From positions 124,001 to 188,000 of the forward strand of contig NZ_FNQP01000005.1 in NCBI RefSeq assembly GCF_900107695.1: 64,000 nt of DNA, written 5' to 3'. The stretch's first letter is position 1. Every line of letters starts with the position of its first letter. Of this stretch, positions 8,830-17,703 are shown piece by piece. This DNA comes from Thiothrix caldifontis. GTDB lineage: Bacteria; Pseudomonadota; Gammaproteobacteria; Thiotrichales; Thiotrichaceae. Below the pieces are notes generated by a model. The model made no database searches, had not been told where the DNA came from, and saw only the letters and a program-made list of their open reading frames with translations. The translations under genes were made by a program, and so were the position numbers.

Positions 8830-9596
8830 CCCAACACTCCTAAGCCTTGCATACCGTCAACCATTAACTTACAGCCAGTGAGGAACAAAAACACATACGC
8901 GACTTGGAAAAACTGTTTTTCCGGCACACGGTGATGCAGTTTGTAGCCCAACCAAATCCCGAATGCCGCAATCGGCAACAACAGCACCGACGCCCCCATG
9001 TTGGTGCTGTTGAATTGCCCCAACGCCGCATAAGGAATCAACTTCACGTAATTCACACTGGTAAAAAACAGCACCGTAGTCGCCTGATACACCGTCTTAT
9101 CCAGCTTTTGTGGTAATAAATAAATATTCACCGGCGGGCCGCCCGCGTGCGCCACAAAACTGGTGAACCCCGCAATACTGCCCCAAAACAACCCCGCCTT
9201 TGCCCCCGGTTTACCCATTGCCAAATGCTGGAAGGGTTTGAACCAATAATTCAACGCAAACCCGACCGCAATCAGCCCCACCAACAACCGCACATCGCTG
9301 GCACGAAAATACGTAAACGTGAGCGCTCCAATCACAATCCCCAGAATCGCAGCAGGCAATAATTGCTGAAGGTGCGCCCATGACCAGCGTTGCCAAAAGG
9401 CTTTCAGCGCCATCAAATCCATTACGCACAAAATCGGCAGCAAAATCGCCGCTGCTTGCGCCGGGGGCATGGTCAGCGCCATTAACGGCACACCCAATAC
9501 CCCCAAACCGCCGCCCATGCCACCTTTGGAAATGCCGACGATAAGCAGTGCCAACACCGCCATGGTTAGCGTTAACGGGTCAGATAATACGTTCAT
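8826..9596 (-). CDS. TauE/SafE-family permease
   Basis: A 256-residue polytopic inner-membrane protein with about seven or eight hydrophobic helices. The N-terminal half-repeat SKGGMGGGLGVLGVPLM is the characteristic TauE/SafE (COG0730) motif, and AGFTSFVAHAGGPPVNIY starts the second half. The family exports sulfite, sulfoacetate or related anions. It is the first gene of a pair with the FAH-family hydrolase, overlapping it by 4 bases. Confidence 0.88.
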   Translation of the reverse strand: MNVLSDPLTLTMAVLALLIVGISKGGMGGGLGVLGVPLMALTMPPAQAAAILLPILCVMDLMALKAFWQRWSWAHLQQLLPAAILGIVIGALTFTYFRASDVRLLVGLIAVGFALNYWFKPFQHLAMGKPGAKAGLFWGSIAGFTSFVAHAGGPPVNIYLLPQKLDKTVYQATTVLFFTSVNYVKLIPYAALGQFNSTNMGASVLLLPIAAFGIWLGYKLHHRVPEKQFFQVAYVFLFLTGCKLMVDGMQGLGVLG

Positions 9597-9614
9597 TCAG
9601 CTAATACACTTCAC

Positions 9615-10796
9615 TTAACGGCACGGCTGGTAATGACCATTCGGCCAGCACGGGGCAGACAACGATTCACCCAAGTTAGCGGCCTGCAAGCGTCCGCGCA
9701 CCTCCAACAAACGGCTGACCAATCCCTCTTCCACGGCAGCGTAAGCATCGGAATCGACTTGGCGTTTCACCACAATCCCCAACAATTCGGTGATCGCATT
9801 GCCCACCGAATTCTGCGAAATCGTTACCACCAAGCGCCCTTTATCGTCACGGAACAGGATTTGCTTGTACGCCGGTCGCCAGCGAATATCGTTGGCAAAT
9901 TGCGGGTCTTGAATCACTTTTTCGCGCAAATCGCGTGCGACCCGTACAAAACGCTGATTACCCAGCAACACATCATCAATCTGGTTCGGGAAATTGGCAT
10001 TATCCGGCACTCGCGCCTCACCCGTGGCAACCATCGAGAAAAAGGTGCGGTAGAAATCCAAAAAGCCGCGCAACACTTGCTCGTATTCGTACCAGAAATA
10101 TTGGTCTTTCAGGCGTTCTGCGCCGCCCACCACTTCCCAACACGGCAAGCCTTGCGGGTAGCCAGTCAAGCGCAAGGAGGCTTCTTCGGTTGGCAATAGC
10201 TTGAGAATTTGCAGATCCAACACTTCCAGAAACTTGCGGTAAGCCTCACTCAATTGCCTTAAAAACAAGGTGTTATGCCCACTGTCGGTGAGGTTGGGGT
10301 TATTGGCATCGGCTTCCTTGGCCTCGCGCAATTCTGCCATCGGAAACACCATAAAATGGTTGTGAATCATGCGGATACTGGGAACACCCGGTTTGTTCAA
10401 CGGCCAGGTCGAATCCAAGCTGGCTTCCCCGCATAAAATCAGGTGTTCGGCAGGGTCGGGGTATTTTTCAAACATGTAATCGCAGATGATTTGTGTCATC
10501 TTCGACCAGACTTTCTTTTCCTGACGTTTCATTTGATCGCGGCGCACCGGGCGACCCAGCGGGTCAAGAATGCGGCGCGAACAATCCAGAATAATCGAGG
10601 TGTCGAATTCGACGCTATGCCCCACCAGCTTGCGGTAGAGCAGCAAATCTTCCGGGGTGCGGAACAAGCCGTTTTCTTCGGCAAGGTTTTTCAGGTTGGC
10701 GGGGCTGTTGAAAAATTCCACCTGCGTCATGCCTTGCGGCACTTTCAGGGACATTTGCGGGCAAGGGGTAGCGATTTCACGGGGTGCTGTTTTCAT
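9615..10796 (-). CDS. Conserved-looking hypothetical protein
   Basis: A 393-residue soluble protein without signal peptide or membrane segments; I do not recognise it. Codon use resembles the housekeeping neighbours and the frame covers nearly 1.2 kb, so it is a real gene. The segment RMIHNHFMVFP (residues about 143-153) has a histidine pattern faintly reminiscent of HIT/GalT nucleotide-phosphate transferases, but no other motif supports this. It is 18 bases upstream of the permease gene on the same strand and could share its transcript. Confidence 0.6.
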   Translation of the reverse strand: MKTAPREIATPCPQMSLKVPQGMTQVEFFNSPANLKNLAEENGLFRTPEDLLLYRKLVGHSVEFDTSIILDCSRRILDPLGRPVRRDQMKRQEKKVWSKMTQIICDYMFEKYPDPAEHLILCGEASLDSTWPLNKPGVPSIRMIHNHFMVFPMAELREAKEADANNPNLTDSGHNTLFLRQLSEAYRKFLEVLDLQILKLLPTEEASLRLTGYPQGLPCWEVVGGAERLKDQYFWYEYEQVLRGFLDFYRTFFSMVATGEARVPDNANFPNQIDDVLLGNQRFVRVARDLREKVIQDPQFANDIRWRPAYKQILFRDDKGRLVVTISQNSVGNAITELLGIVVKRQVDSDAYAAVEEGLVSRLLEVRGRLQAANLGESLSAPCWPNGHYQPCR

Positions 10797-10839
10797 GGGT
10801 GCTGCATCACTTTAGTTATGGGAAAACTCCCGTGTGTTT

Positions 10840-11238
10840 TTACCCCGATCGGAACAGGTATACAAGCAGCAAGACGAACAAAGCCAGCAGTAACCAGCCG
10901 CCGAACTCTTCCCAGAGCATGTTTACCAAACTGGGCTTGGGAGCAGCGGAGGCTTTTTTCTGTTCCGGTTTGGTGTTAATCGCTTTCAGCACCTCCTCTT
11001 TCACTTGCTGGTGCAAGTCTTCGTGCATCCCCGGAATAGGTTTGGCATCCACCAAGGTTGTGACCATGTGTTCTTTGATTCCGGCTTTGAGACCGGCTTT
11101 CATGCCGTCTTCGTGACCTTTCTTCACACCGTCGCCCATGCCTGCCTGATAACCCTCAAGGCGTCCACGGTTTAAACCTGCACGATACGCAAATCCTGCC
11201 ACCAGCACCAAGATTAGGCCAAAAAAAACCCACAGCAT
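10840..11238 (-). CDS. Small two-helix membrane protein with glycine-periodic linker
   Basis: About 132 residues: an N-terminal hydrophobic helix (LWVFFGLILVLVAGFAY), a linker with glycine roughly every fourth residue (GLNRGRLEGYQAGMGDGVKK, then GHEDGMKAGLKAGIKE), a charged segment and a C-terminal hydrophobic helix ending LLLVYLFRSG. The glycine-stepped charged repeat resembles GxxxG-type helix packing seen in FliH- or Yae1-like proteins. Function unknown. The frame is open up to 11295; ATG at 11238 places the hydrophobic helix at the N-terminus, but a GTG one codon upstream or a longer start is possible. Confidence 0.55.
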   Translation of the reverse strand: MLWVFFGLILVLVAGFAYRAGLNRGRLEGYQAGMGDGVKKGHEDGMKAGLKAGIKEHMVTTLVDAKPIPGMHEDLHQQVKEEVLKAINTKPEQKKASAAPKPSLVNMLWEEFGGWLLLALFVLLLVYLFRSG

Positions 11239-11367
11239 CACAACACTCAATTCCTCTGATTCGTATGACAATGGTAACAAAATCCCTAACGACACCAGCT
11301 TTTTTGCTTCCCCCAGCCATTTACCTGAAAATCATGTCATTATTATGACTAGCAGGTAGTAGCTTAG

Positions 11368-11532
11368 ATGAAAACATGGGTATGTGTCGTGTGCGGCTGG
11401 ATTTACGAAGAAGCCAAGGGTTTGCCAGAAGAAGGTATCGTGCCGGGTACACCTTGGGAAGCGATTCCCGACGATTGGCGCTGCCCGGAGTGCGGGGTGA
11501 GTAAGGATGATTTTGAGATGATGGAAATCTAA
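11368..11532 (+). CDS. Rubredoxin
   Basis: A 54-residue protein with the complete rubredoxin signature: C-V-V-C-G near residues 6-10 and C-P-E-C-G at 39-43 coordinate one iron in a Cys4 site; [18 protein letters not shown] between them is the hallmark rubredoxin sequence. It is a soluble one-electron carrier, used in bacteria for alkane hydroxylases or for oxygen/peroxide detoxification. It appears to be monocistronic. A small GTCAT-TATT-ATGAC hairpin lies just upstream (11336-11349), and no strong ribosome site is seen. Confidence 0.95.
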   Translation: MKTWVCVVCGWIYEEAKGLPEEGIVPGTPWEAIPDDWRCPECGVSKDDFEMMEI

Positions 11533-11624
11533 TTATGTTGTATCGTTGTTGGAGTTAATGCCCATTTTGGGTAAGAGAGGTCGACAATGGCAATGATTCA
11601 AAGCTCATTACTTAATCAAAGATT

Positions 11625-11699
11625 CATCTTCTCAAAAATCGCGTTTTTTGAGAAGATGCGGAACGATATACACCAAAAAGGTGTGTTTTTGAGAAGATG
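11625..11699 (+). promoter_or_regulatory. Three copies of a TTTTTGAGAAGATG box upstream of the Fic gene
   Basis: Two copies face each other as a nearly perfect inverted repeat: CATCTTCTCAAAAA (11625-11638), 5 bases, then TTTTTTGAGAAGATG (11644-11658). A third copy, TTTTTGAGAAGATG (11686-11699), ends 10 bases before the Fic start codon and would cover its ribosome site. The arrangement looks like an operator set for autoregulation by the winged-helix domain at the end of the Fic protein. The inverted pair could also form an RNA hairpin, but there is no U-run after it. Confidence 0.6.
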
Positions 11700-11709
11700 A
11701 GAGAAAAAC

Positions 11710-12783
11710 ATGCAACTTGCCACGTTAACAGACTTGTTACCGCAACTGGAAACACCCGCTATCCTCAAAGCATTGGTGACAGCACACCGCCACCTTGCTG
11801 AACTCAAAGGGATCGCCAAAACCATTCCCAATCAAGCCATTTTACTCTCCACGCTGGGTTTGCAGGAGGCACAAGACAGTTCCGCGATTGAAAATATCAT
11901 TACCACACAAGACGCGCTCTTCAAGTACCGTTTACAAGTCGATGTGGTGGATGTGGCAGCCAAAGAAGTGTCTGCGTATGCCGATGGTTTGACAGTTGGC
12001 TTTCAGTTGGTGCAAGAACACGGTTTATTGACGCTGAATACCATTCTCGCTATTCAAGAAACTTTGGAACAGAATCGGGCAGGTTTACGTAAAGTGCCGG
12101 GGACGGTGCTGCGTAATGAGCACACGGGTGAGGTTGTGTTTGCACCGCCTTCCCCTGAGACATTACCCGCCTTAATGAGTGCCTTGGAGCAATTGCTACA
12201 TGACGAACAGGTGGAACTCGACCCGCTGATTAAAATGGCAATCATCCACCACCAATTTGAAACCATCCACCCCTTCTATGATGGCAATGGCAGAACGGGG
12301 CGCATCATCAACATCCTGTACCTGGTGAAGGAAGGCTTATTGGATTCGCCGGTATTGTACTTGAGTCGCTATATCAACCACACCAAAGTGGATTATTACC
12401 GCCTGCTGCAACAGGTGCGTGATACGGGAGAGTGGCAGGAATGGGTGATCTACATGCTGCACGGTGTTGCTTCGACGGCAAAACACACCATTACCCTGAT
12501 TGAAGGCATCCGTACTTTACTGCAACAACAGAAGCATCACATCCGCAGCCACCACCGTTTTTACAGCCAAGATTTAATCAACAATATTTTCCGCCACCCT
12601 TACACCAAAGTGCAGTTTCTGGAAGACGACCTCAAGGTTTCTCGCGCTACCGCCACCCGTTATCTGGATACCTTAGCGGTGGATGGCGTGCTGGAAAAGC
12701 ACAAGTTGGGGCGTGAGAATTACTACCTGAATAAAGCATTGGTTGACTTGCTGTTCAATATTCCCAAGATCGCAACGGCATAG
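11710..12783 (+). CDS. Fic-family protein (AMPylation domain plus C-terminal winged helix)
   Basis: A 357-residue Fic protein. The active-site loop HPFYDGNGRTGR begins at H187, giving the catalytic histidine and the nucleotide-binding residues of FIDO AMP transferases. An N-terminal inhibitory helix of the class II type, S-S-A-I-E-N at residues 57-62 with the (S/T)xxxE(G/N) pattern, should keep the enzyme self-inhibited. The last 80 residues (VSRATATRYLDTLAVDGVL) look like a winged helix-turn-helix. Such proteins modify host proteins such as gyrase or themselves. The three repeat boxes immediately upstream suggest autoregulation. Confidence 0.9.
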   Translation: MQLATLTDLLPQLETPAILKALVTAHRHLAELKGIAKTIPNQAILLSTLGLQEAQDSSAIENIITTQDALFKYRLQVDVVDVAAKEVSAYADGLTVGFQLVQEHGLLTLNTILAIQETLEQNRAGLRKVPGTVLRNEHTGEVVFAPPSPETLPALMSALEQLLHDEQVELDPLIKMAIIHHQFETIHPFYDGNGRTGRIINILYLVKEGLLDSPVLYLSRYINHTKVDYYRLLQQVRDTGEWQEWVIYMLHGVASTAKHTITLIEGIRTLLQQQKHHIRSHHRFYSQDLINNIFRHPYTKVQFLEDDLKVSRATATRYLDTLAVDGVLEKHKLGRENYYLNKALVDLLFNIPKIATA

Positions 12784-12810
12784 CTGGGATTTCTTGATCG
12801 TGTTTTGCGA

Positions 12811-15531
12811 TTAGCCCACCAACCCCCGATACCGCTCAAACAACCACGTCAGCCGCTCCATATCACTGCCAAACTTTTCCTTGCGGTAACACTGATCCAC
12901 CGCTTTATCCAATGCGGTATGGGCTTTGCGCAAATCCGGCGGCATGGAAGTCGGGTCGTACATATCCGCTAAGGTTGAGGTCGGGTAATTCTTCCGCGCA
13001 TCCAGCACGGCTTGCGCGGCGGCTTCCACCTTTTTGCGCTGCTTATCGTCAGCATCAGGCCACGGAAAATTGTTGTAAACCAGCTTGGCAGAATAGCGGT
13101 AATCACTTTTCAGCCGCCCACAAACGGTACGCATCCACGCCATGTGAATCTTCGACTCCAACACCCCGAATTCGTACAAACTCGCATCGGGAATCATCAA
13201 ATTGAGATTGGTGGAAATGGTATTGCTGTCAAAAAACCCCATCGGCACATACTCGCGCCGTTCGGATGAAACACTCGGAACAAGAATATAGGTTTTCGGT
13301 AAACGGGTATCCCGAAATTCAGTCGGACGTTCCGCATGTACTCGTGTTGAAGCGGCGACACTTGCCAGTCGGAATTTTTTCACTTGCTCAATACGTTTCA
13401 ACACCTCTGGCATAGCTCGCAATTCGTTGGGTGCAATCCCAACCAGCCACAAACACCAACGCTCTTTTCCGTTGATAAATTCATCTGCTCCCAGACAAAG
13501 TTTCAACCACTTTTCCGCATTCGGCTCTTTCTCCAATAATTCAGCTTTTTCTGTGGAAGACAGCAGTAAAGCACCACCATCCAGTGGCATATTACCAAAC
13601 CACATCGGTGATACATTACCCAATGGCTGATTACGACTATCCAGAACCACATCCGGGGCGTCGATCAAGTAAGGGTTAATATTGCTGGCAGCGATTTCGA
13701 CAGGTTCACCCTTGATAGCCGGATAGTCGAAGATGCGTTTGCCATCGGTGTCAAAGGCAGCAAAACCAACGATAACAACATGAACTGCGGCTTTGCCGCG
13801 TGCTTCAGAATCCCACGAAAAAGTACGGTGCGCAAAATGGAGGTGGATACCAATATCTAGCAACGGTTGCCACAATGGTGCGACCTGTTCACCCTGCGTG
13901 ATGGAGTTCGTGGAAACAAACGCCACACTGATACGGGTTTTCTGAATAAAATCAGCCGTTTTCTTGAACCAGCACGCCACATAATCCAATTGCTTGGCGT
14001 TTTGTACTTTTCCAAATAGCGTGGCAAGTTCCTGCTTTTGCGCATCCGACTGCATTTTTGAGCCACGGAAGGGCGGGTTGCCGATGATGTGATTCAGGTT
14101 GGCAGGCTTAACAACCGCCGCCCAATCGAGTTGCAGCGAATTACCAATCACAATATGCGCGGAGGATTTCAACGGCAGCAAATCCGGTTCGCGCCCAAAC
14201 TGACGGGCAAATTCGCGGTTCATCTGATGCTGCGTCAGCCACATCGCCACTTCCGCAATCCGCACCGGCCATTCCTCAATTTCAATGCCGTGGAAATGTT
14301 CCAGCTTAATCGTCGGCTCGACCGTAATCTCCAACCCCCGATGCGCGTCACCGTGCTGCGCCTGCAACACCGCCAATTCCAAACGCCGCAATTCTCGGTA
14401 AGTAATGATCAGAAAGTTACCGCACCCACACGCCGGATCAAGGAACTGCAACGCCGTCAAACGCTGCTGAAACGCCGCCAATTTCTTGCGCTTGTCACGA
14501 TTGCCACCCTGTTGAATCGCGCTGAATTCCGCCCACAACGCATCCAAAAACAACGGCTTAATCAAGCGCAAAATGTGCGTTTCGCTGGTGTAATGTGCGC
14601 CCAATTCGCGCCGCGCCGCCTTATCCATCACCGACTGAAACAGCGAACCAAAAATCGCAGGCGAAATACTGCCCCAATCAAAATGCGAACAATCCAGCAA
14701 AGCCTCGCGCATATCCGCATCAAACGACGGCAAATCCAATATTTCACGGAACAAGTGACCATTCACATAAGGGAAATCGTTCAACTCTGCCAGCAAATGC
14801 TTGCCCCGCGCATTCACCGGCTTATCCAAGGTTTGAAACAGCTTGTTTAGGCGCGAATCAGTGTCAGAACCGTCTGGCGCAGTAAAATGTTCGAGGTAGT
14901 TGTAGAACTGGTGGCGGGAAAAAATCCCCGTATCTTCCGCAAACAAACAGAACAAAATACGCACCAAAAATACTTCCAGCTCATGCCCCGCACAACCCGC
15001 ATCCTGTAGCGCGTCATGCAGCTTGCCCAAGCGTTCCGCCGCCTTAATATTCAGCGCGTATTCCTGAATGCTTTCCCCGTGATTGTCCAACCCCGCCATA
15101 AAATCGAAAAACTCAATTTTGTCGGGCAAGTCGTCAATGGCAATGTCATGCTCCAAACGCCGATCAAGGTCATACAATTTGAAGCGGGCAAAATCCGACA
15201 ACAGCACGTAACGCGGGCGGTCACGCTGGTCTTTTATCTGCTGGAAATAATCGAAGGCTTGCGATTTGGCTTTATCGAGGGATTTACCGCGTGATTTGTG
15301 TTCAACCAGCAACACCCCTTTCCAAAACAGATCAATGAAACCTTTGGTGTTATCGGTGCGCTCGACGGCATGTTCAAACGCCGCAACACTCTTGCGATTG
15401 ACTCCGAAAATGGCAAAAAACGCATCCCAAAAGGACTTCGCTTCGGCTTCCTCCCGCGTTTCATTGCCCCATTCTTTGACGAACGCCAGCGCGTTGCCAC
15501 GGATAGTCTTGCGGTTGGAAAGTGCTGCCAT
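12811..15531 (-). CDS. MmeI-like type IIL restriction-modification enzyme (single chain)
   Basis: A roughly 906-residue single-chain enzyme with the domain order of MmeI (about 919 residues). The N-terminal nuclease has D67-X9-E77-x-K79 in the DLFWKGVLLVEHK segment, the same spacing as the MmeI catalytic site. A helical linker precedes the adenine methyltransferase, with motif I DPACGCGNF and motif IV NPPF; a target-recognition domain and the C-terminal SDYRYS...VYNNFPWP block follow. This family cuts about 20 bases from its site and protects the host by methylating one strand. ATG at 15531 matches the family N-terminus better than the upstream ATG at 15564. No separate methylase or specificity gene is present. 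Confidence 0.9.
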   Translation of the reverse strand: MAALSNRKTIRGNALAFVKEWGNETREEAEAKSFWDAFFAIFGVNRKSVAAFEHAVERTDNTKGFIDLFWKGVLLVEHKSRGKSLDKAKSQAFDYFQQIKDQRDRPRYVLLSDFARFKLYDLDRRLEHDIAIDDLPDKIEFFDFMAGLDNHGESIQEYALNIKAAERLGKLHDALQDAGCAGHELEVFLVRILFCLFAEDTGIFSRHQFYNYLEHFTAPDGSDTDSRLNKLFQTLDKPVNARGKHLLAELNDFPYVNGHLFREILDLPSFDADMREALLDCSHFDWGSISPAIFGSLFQSVMDKAARRELGAHYTSETHILRLIKPLFLDALWAEFSAIQQGGNRDKRKKLAAFQQRLTALQFLDPACGCGNFLIITYRELRRLELAVLQAQHGDAHRGLEITVEPTIKLEHFHGIEIEEWPVRIAEVAMWLTQHQMNREFARQFGREPDLLPLKSSAHIVIGNSLQLDWAAVVKPANLNHIIGNPPFRGSKMQSDAQKQELATLFGKVQNAKQLDYVACWFKKTADFIQKTRISVAFVSTNSITQGEQVAPLWQPLLDIGIHLHFAHRTFSWDSEARGKAAVHVVIVGFAAFDTDGKRIFDYPAIKGEPVEIAASNINPYLIDAPDVVLDSRNQPLGNVSPMWFGNMPLDGGALLLSSTEKAELLEKEPNAEKWLKLCLGADEFINGKERWCLWLVGIAPNELRAMPEVLKRIEQVKKFRLASVAASTRVHAERPTEFRDTRLPKTYILVPSVSSERREYVPMGFFDSNTISTNLNLMIPDASLYEFGVLESKIHMAWMRTVCGRLKSDYRYSAKLVYNNFPWPDADDKQRKKVEAAAQAVLDARKNYPTSTLADMYDPTSMPPDLRKAHTALDKAVDQCYRKEKFGSDMERLTWLFERYRGLVG

Positions 15532-15659
15532 AAAAATAAGCCCAGAATCGAAAGCAAGGATCATAGCGCAGAACCGAGTTTTGCTGATAGCAGTCTGAAA
15601 CTTTTGCCAATTATGCTAAACTGAGCGGCATTTTTTGAGATTAACGACGAGAGTTCGAC

Positions 15660-16409
15660 ATGGCCGGTCATAGCAAATGGGCAAACATCAAACACCAAAA
15701 AGCCGCTGTTGATAAAAAGCGCGGTAAAATTTGGACGAAAATCATCCGTGAAATCACCGTTGCGGCGCGTGAAGGCAAAACGTCCGACCCCAACGCTTAC
15801 CCACGCTTGCGTTTAGCCGTGGACAAAGGCTTAGCGGCGAACATGACCAAAGACACCATCGAAAAAGCCTGCAAACGCGGCGCGGGTGAAACCAACACGG
15901 AAAATTATTCCGAAGTGCGCTACGAAGGCTACGGCCCCGGCGGGATTGCGGTGATCGTCGAAACCATGACCGATAACGTCAACCGTACCGTGGGCGAAGT
16001 GCGCCACGCCCTCACCAAACACGGCGGCAACCTCGGCACGAATGGCTCGGTCGCGTTCCAGTTCAAGAAAATCGGTGTGATGAACTTCGCCCCCGGTTTG
16101 GATGAAGAAAAACTCATGGAAGCCGCCCTCGAAGCCGGTGCTGACGACATTCAGATGGATGATGACGGCTCGGCTGAAATCGTCACCACCCCGGAAGATT
16201 TCGCCGCTGTCAAAGCTGCGATGATTGCCGCCGGTTTCACCCCCGACCACGATGAAGTCACCATGCGGGCGGACAACCTCACGCTGGTCGAAGGCGATAC
16301 CGCTGCCAAATTGCTGAAAATGATCGACATGCTCGAAGATTTGGATGACGTGCAAGAAGTCTTCACCAATGCGGATTTCAGCGATGAAGCCTTAGCGGCG
16401 CATGGTTAA
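15660..16409 (+). CDS. yebC: YebC/PmpR-family protein
   Basis: A 249-residue protein beginning with the invariant family signature [20 protein letters not shown]. The family binds DNA or acts on ribosomes to relieve stalls; the classical annotation is transcriptional regulator. It directly precedes ruvC: the yebC TAA stop is followed without a gap by the ruvC GTG, the usual yebC-ruvC-ruvA order in gammaproteobacteria. GACGAGAG upstream gives a modest ribosome site. Confidence 0.96.
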   Translation: MAGHSKWANIKHQKAAVDKKRGKIWTKIIREITVAAREGKTSDPNAYPRLRLAVDKGLAANMTKDTIEKACKRGAGETNTENYSEVRYEGYGPGGIAVIVETMTDNVNRTVGEVRHALTKHGGNLGTNGSVAFQFKKIGVMNFAPGLDEEKLMEAALEAGADDIQMDDDGSAEIVTTPEDFAAVKAAMIAAGFTPDHDEVTMRADNLTLVEGDTAAKLLKMIDMLEDLDDVQEVFTNADFSDEALAAHG

Positions 16410-16940
16410 GTGACCACTCGCCGTATTCTAGGCATTGACCCCGGTTCGCGCCAGACGGGAATCGGGATTATCGACACCGATGGGCGGCACACCCAACATA
16501 TTTTTAGCACTTGTTTGCGCTTGGGCGATGCGGCTTTTCCTGAACGCCTTGGCACGATTTTCACCGAACTTACCCGCATTATCCGCGAATACCAACCCAT
16601 TGAAATGGCGATTGAAAGTGTTTTCGTCTCCAACAATGCCGCTTCTGCACTAAAATTAGGGCAGGCACGCGGTGCGGCGATTTGTGCGGGTGTGATATCT
16701 GGCTTACCGGTGGCGGAATACAGCCCCAAAGAAGTCAAGCAAGCCACCGTCGGCAAAGGTGGGGCGGATAAAACGCAGGTGCAACACATGGTTAAACTGT
16801 TGCTGGGTTTGCAGGGGCGTTTGCAAGCGGATACCGCCGATGCCTTAGCCGTGGCGTTGTGCCATGCGCACGCGAGCCATTTGAATAATCGCCTTGCTCG
16901 ACAAATTCCCCCCACCCCAACCCTCCCCCGCAAGGGGTGA
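16410..16940 (+). CDS. ruvC: Crossover junction endodeoxyribonuclease RuvC
   Basis: A 176-residue Holliday-junction resolvase. The first catalytic aspartate is D10 in [10 protein letters not shown], the catalytic glutamate lies in MAIESVF, and the last acidic pair is in [15 protein letters not shown]. It begins with GTG immediately after the yebC stop. The last 13 or so residues ([11 protein letters not shown]) are encoded by a dispersed C-rich repeat, and its TGA lies inside the repeat, so the natural RuvC end has been replaced or extended. It acts with RuvAB; ruvA follows but ruvB is not in the window. Confidence 0.95.
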   Translation: MTTRRILGIDPGSRQTGIGIIDTDGRHTQHIFSTCLRLGDAAFPERLGTIFTELTRIIREYQPIEMAIESVFVSNNAASALKLGQARGAAICAGVISGLPVAEYSPKEVKQATVGKGGADKTQVQHMVKLLLGLQGRLQADTADALAVALCHAHASHLNNRLARQIPPTPTLPRKG

Positions 16941-16943
16941 GGG
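16908..16943 (+). repeat. Dispersed C-rich palindromic repeat between ruvC and ruvA
   Basis: The unit CCCCACCCCAACCCTCCCCC-GCAAGGGGTGAGGG contains a CCCCxGCAAGGGG hairpin core. Near-identical units occur as an inverted pair at 60623-60734 inside the end of lutA. It overlaps the ruvC stop codon and lies just before the ruvA ribosome site. Confidence 0.75.
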
Positions 16944-16959
16944 CGTTAGAGGTAATCAC

Positions 16960-17559
16960 ATGATTGGATTATTGCGCGGTAAATTACTCATCAAACAACC
17001 CCCCGATTTATTGCTGGATGTGAATGGCGTGGGTTATGAAGTGCAGGCTTCGATGACCACGTTCTACGATCTGCCGGAATTGCACCAGGAGGTGACGCTC
17101 TATACCCATTTTGTGGTGCGTGAAGATGCGCAATTGCTGTACGGTTTCAGTTCCCAAACCGAGCGCGAACTGTTTCGGCATTTGCTCAAAGTGAATGGGG
17201 TTGGCCCCAAAATGGCATTGGCGATTGTGTCGGGCATGAGTCCTTTGGAATTCAATCAAGTGATTCACGCGGCGGATATTGCCCGTTTGAGCCGCATTCC
17301 TGGGGTTGGCAAGAAAACGGCGGAGCGCTTGGTGATTGAGTTACGTGACCGACTGCCCAAAACAGACGTCAGCGACAGTATCCACACGCCAACCACCTCG
17401 TCTGTCCCCAGTGTTTCCGCCAGTGACGAAGCCATCAATGCACTGCTGGCATTAGGCTACAAACCGGCGCAAGCCAGCCAAATGATTGCGGCTTACGAAG
17501 ACCAAGGCTTGAGTGTGGAAGACATGATTCGCCAAGCCCTGCGTGCCAGTTTGAAATGA
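16960..17559 (+). CDS. ruvA: Holliday junction branch-migration protein RuvA
   Basis: A 199-residue protein starting MIGLLRGKLL, the canonical RuvA N-terminus. Domain I is the OB fold. The two helix-hairpin-helix motifs of domain II are VNGVGPKMALAIVSGM (residues about 76-91) and IPGVGKKTAERLVIEL (about 111-126). After a variable linker, domain III (ALLALGYKPAQASQMIAA) contacts the RuvB motor. An upstream in-frame start at 16894 would translate through the C-rich repeat and is rejected: AGAGG lies 7 bases before the ATG at 16960. Confidence 0.96.
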   Translation: MIGLLRGKLLIKQPPDLLLDVNGVGYEVQASMTTFYDLPELHQEVTLYTHFVVREDAQLLYGFSSQTERELFRHLLKVNGVGPKMALAIVSGMSPLEFNQVIHAADIARLSRIPGVGKKTAERLVIELRDRLPKTDVSDSIHTPTTSSVPSVSASDEAINALLALGYKPAQASQMIAAYEDQGLSVEDMIRQALRASLK

Positions 17560-17703
17560 TGGTCGGCAGGCTTACTGAAAAATCCCCTTCCATAATAAGC
17601 ACTTGCTAATATTAACTCCATGCAGGGATATGGCATTTCCCCTCGCTTGTCGGTAATCTCTCGTCAACCACGACAGTTAGTACACCAAAGAGAGCCGCCC
17701 CAC

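Noticed and set aside
14089-14850. 253-codon open frame on the plus strand opposite the MmeI-like gene
   Set aside because: It is antisense to the clearly conserved methyltransferase domain, is rich in Arg/Gln/His as expected of a shadow frame, and has no ribosome site.
16894-16959. Earlier in-frame start for ruvA
   Set aside because: It would add 22 residues encoded by the dispersed repeat; the canonical MIGLLRGKL start with AGAGG at the right distance is at 16960.
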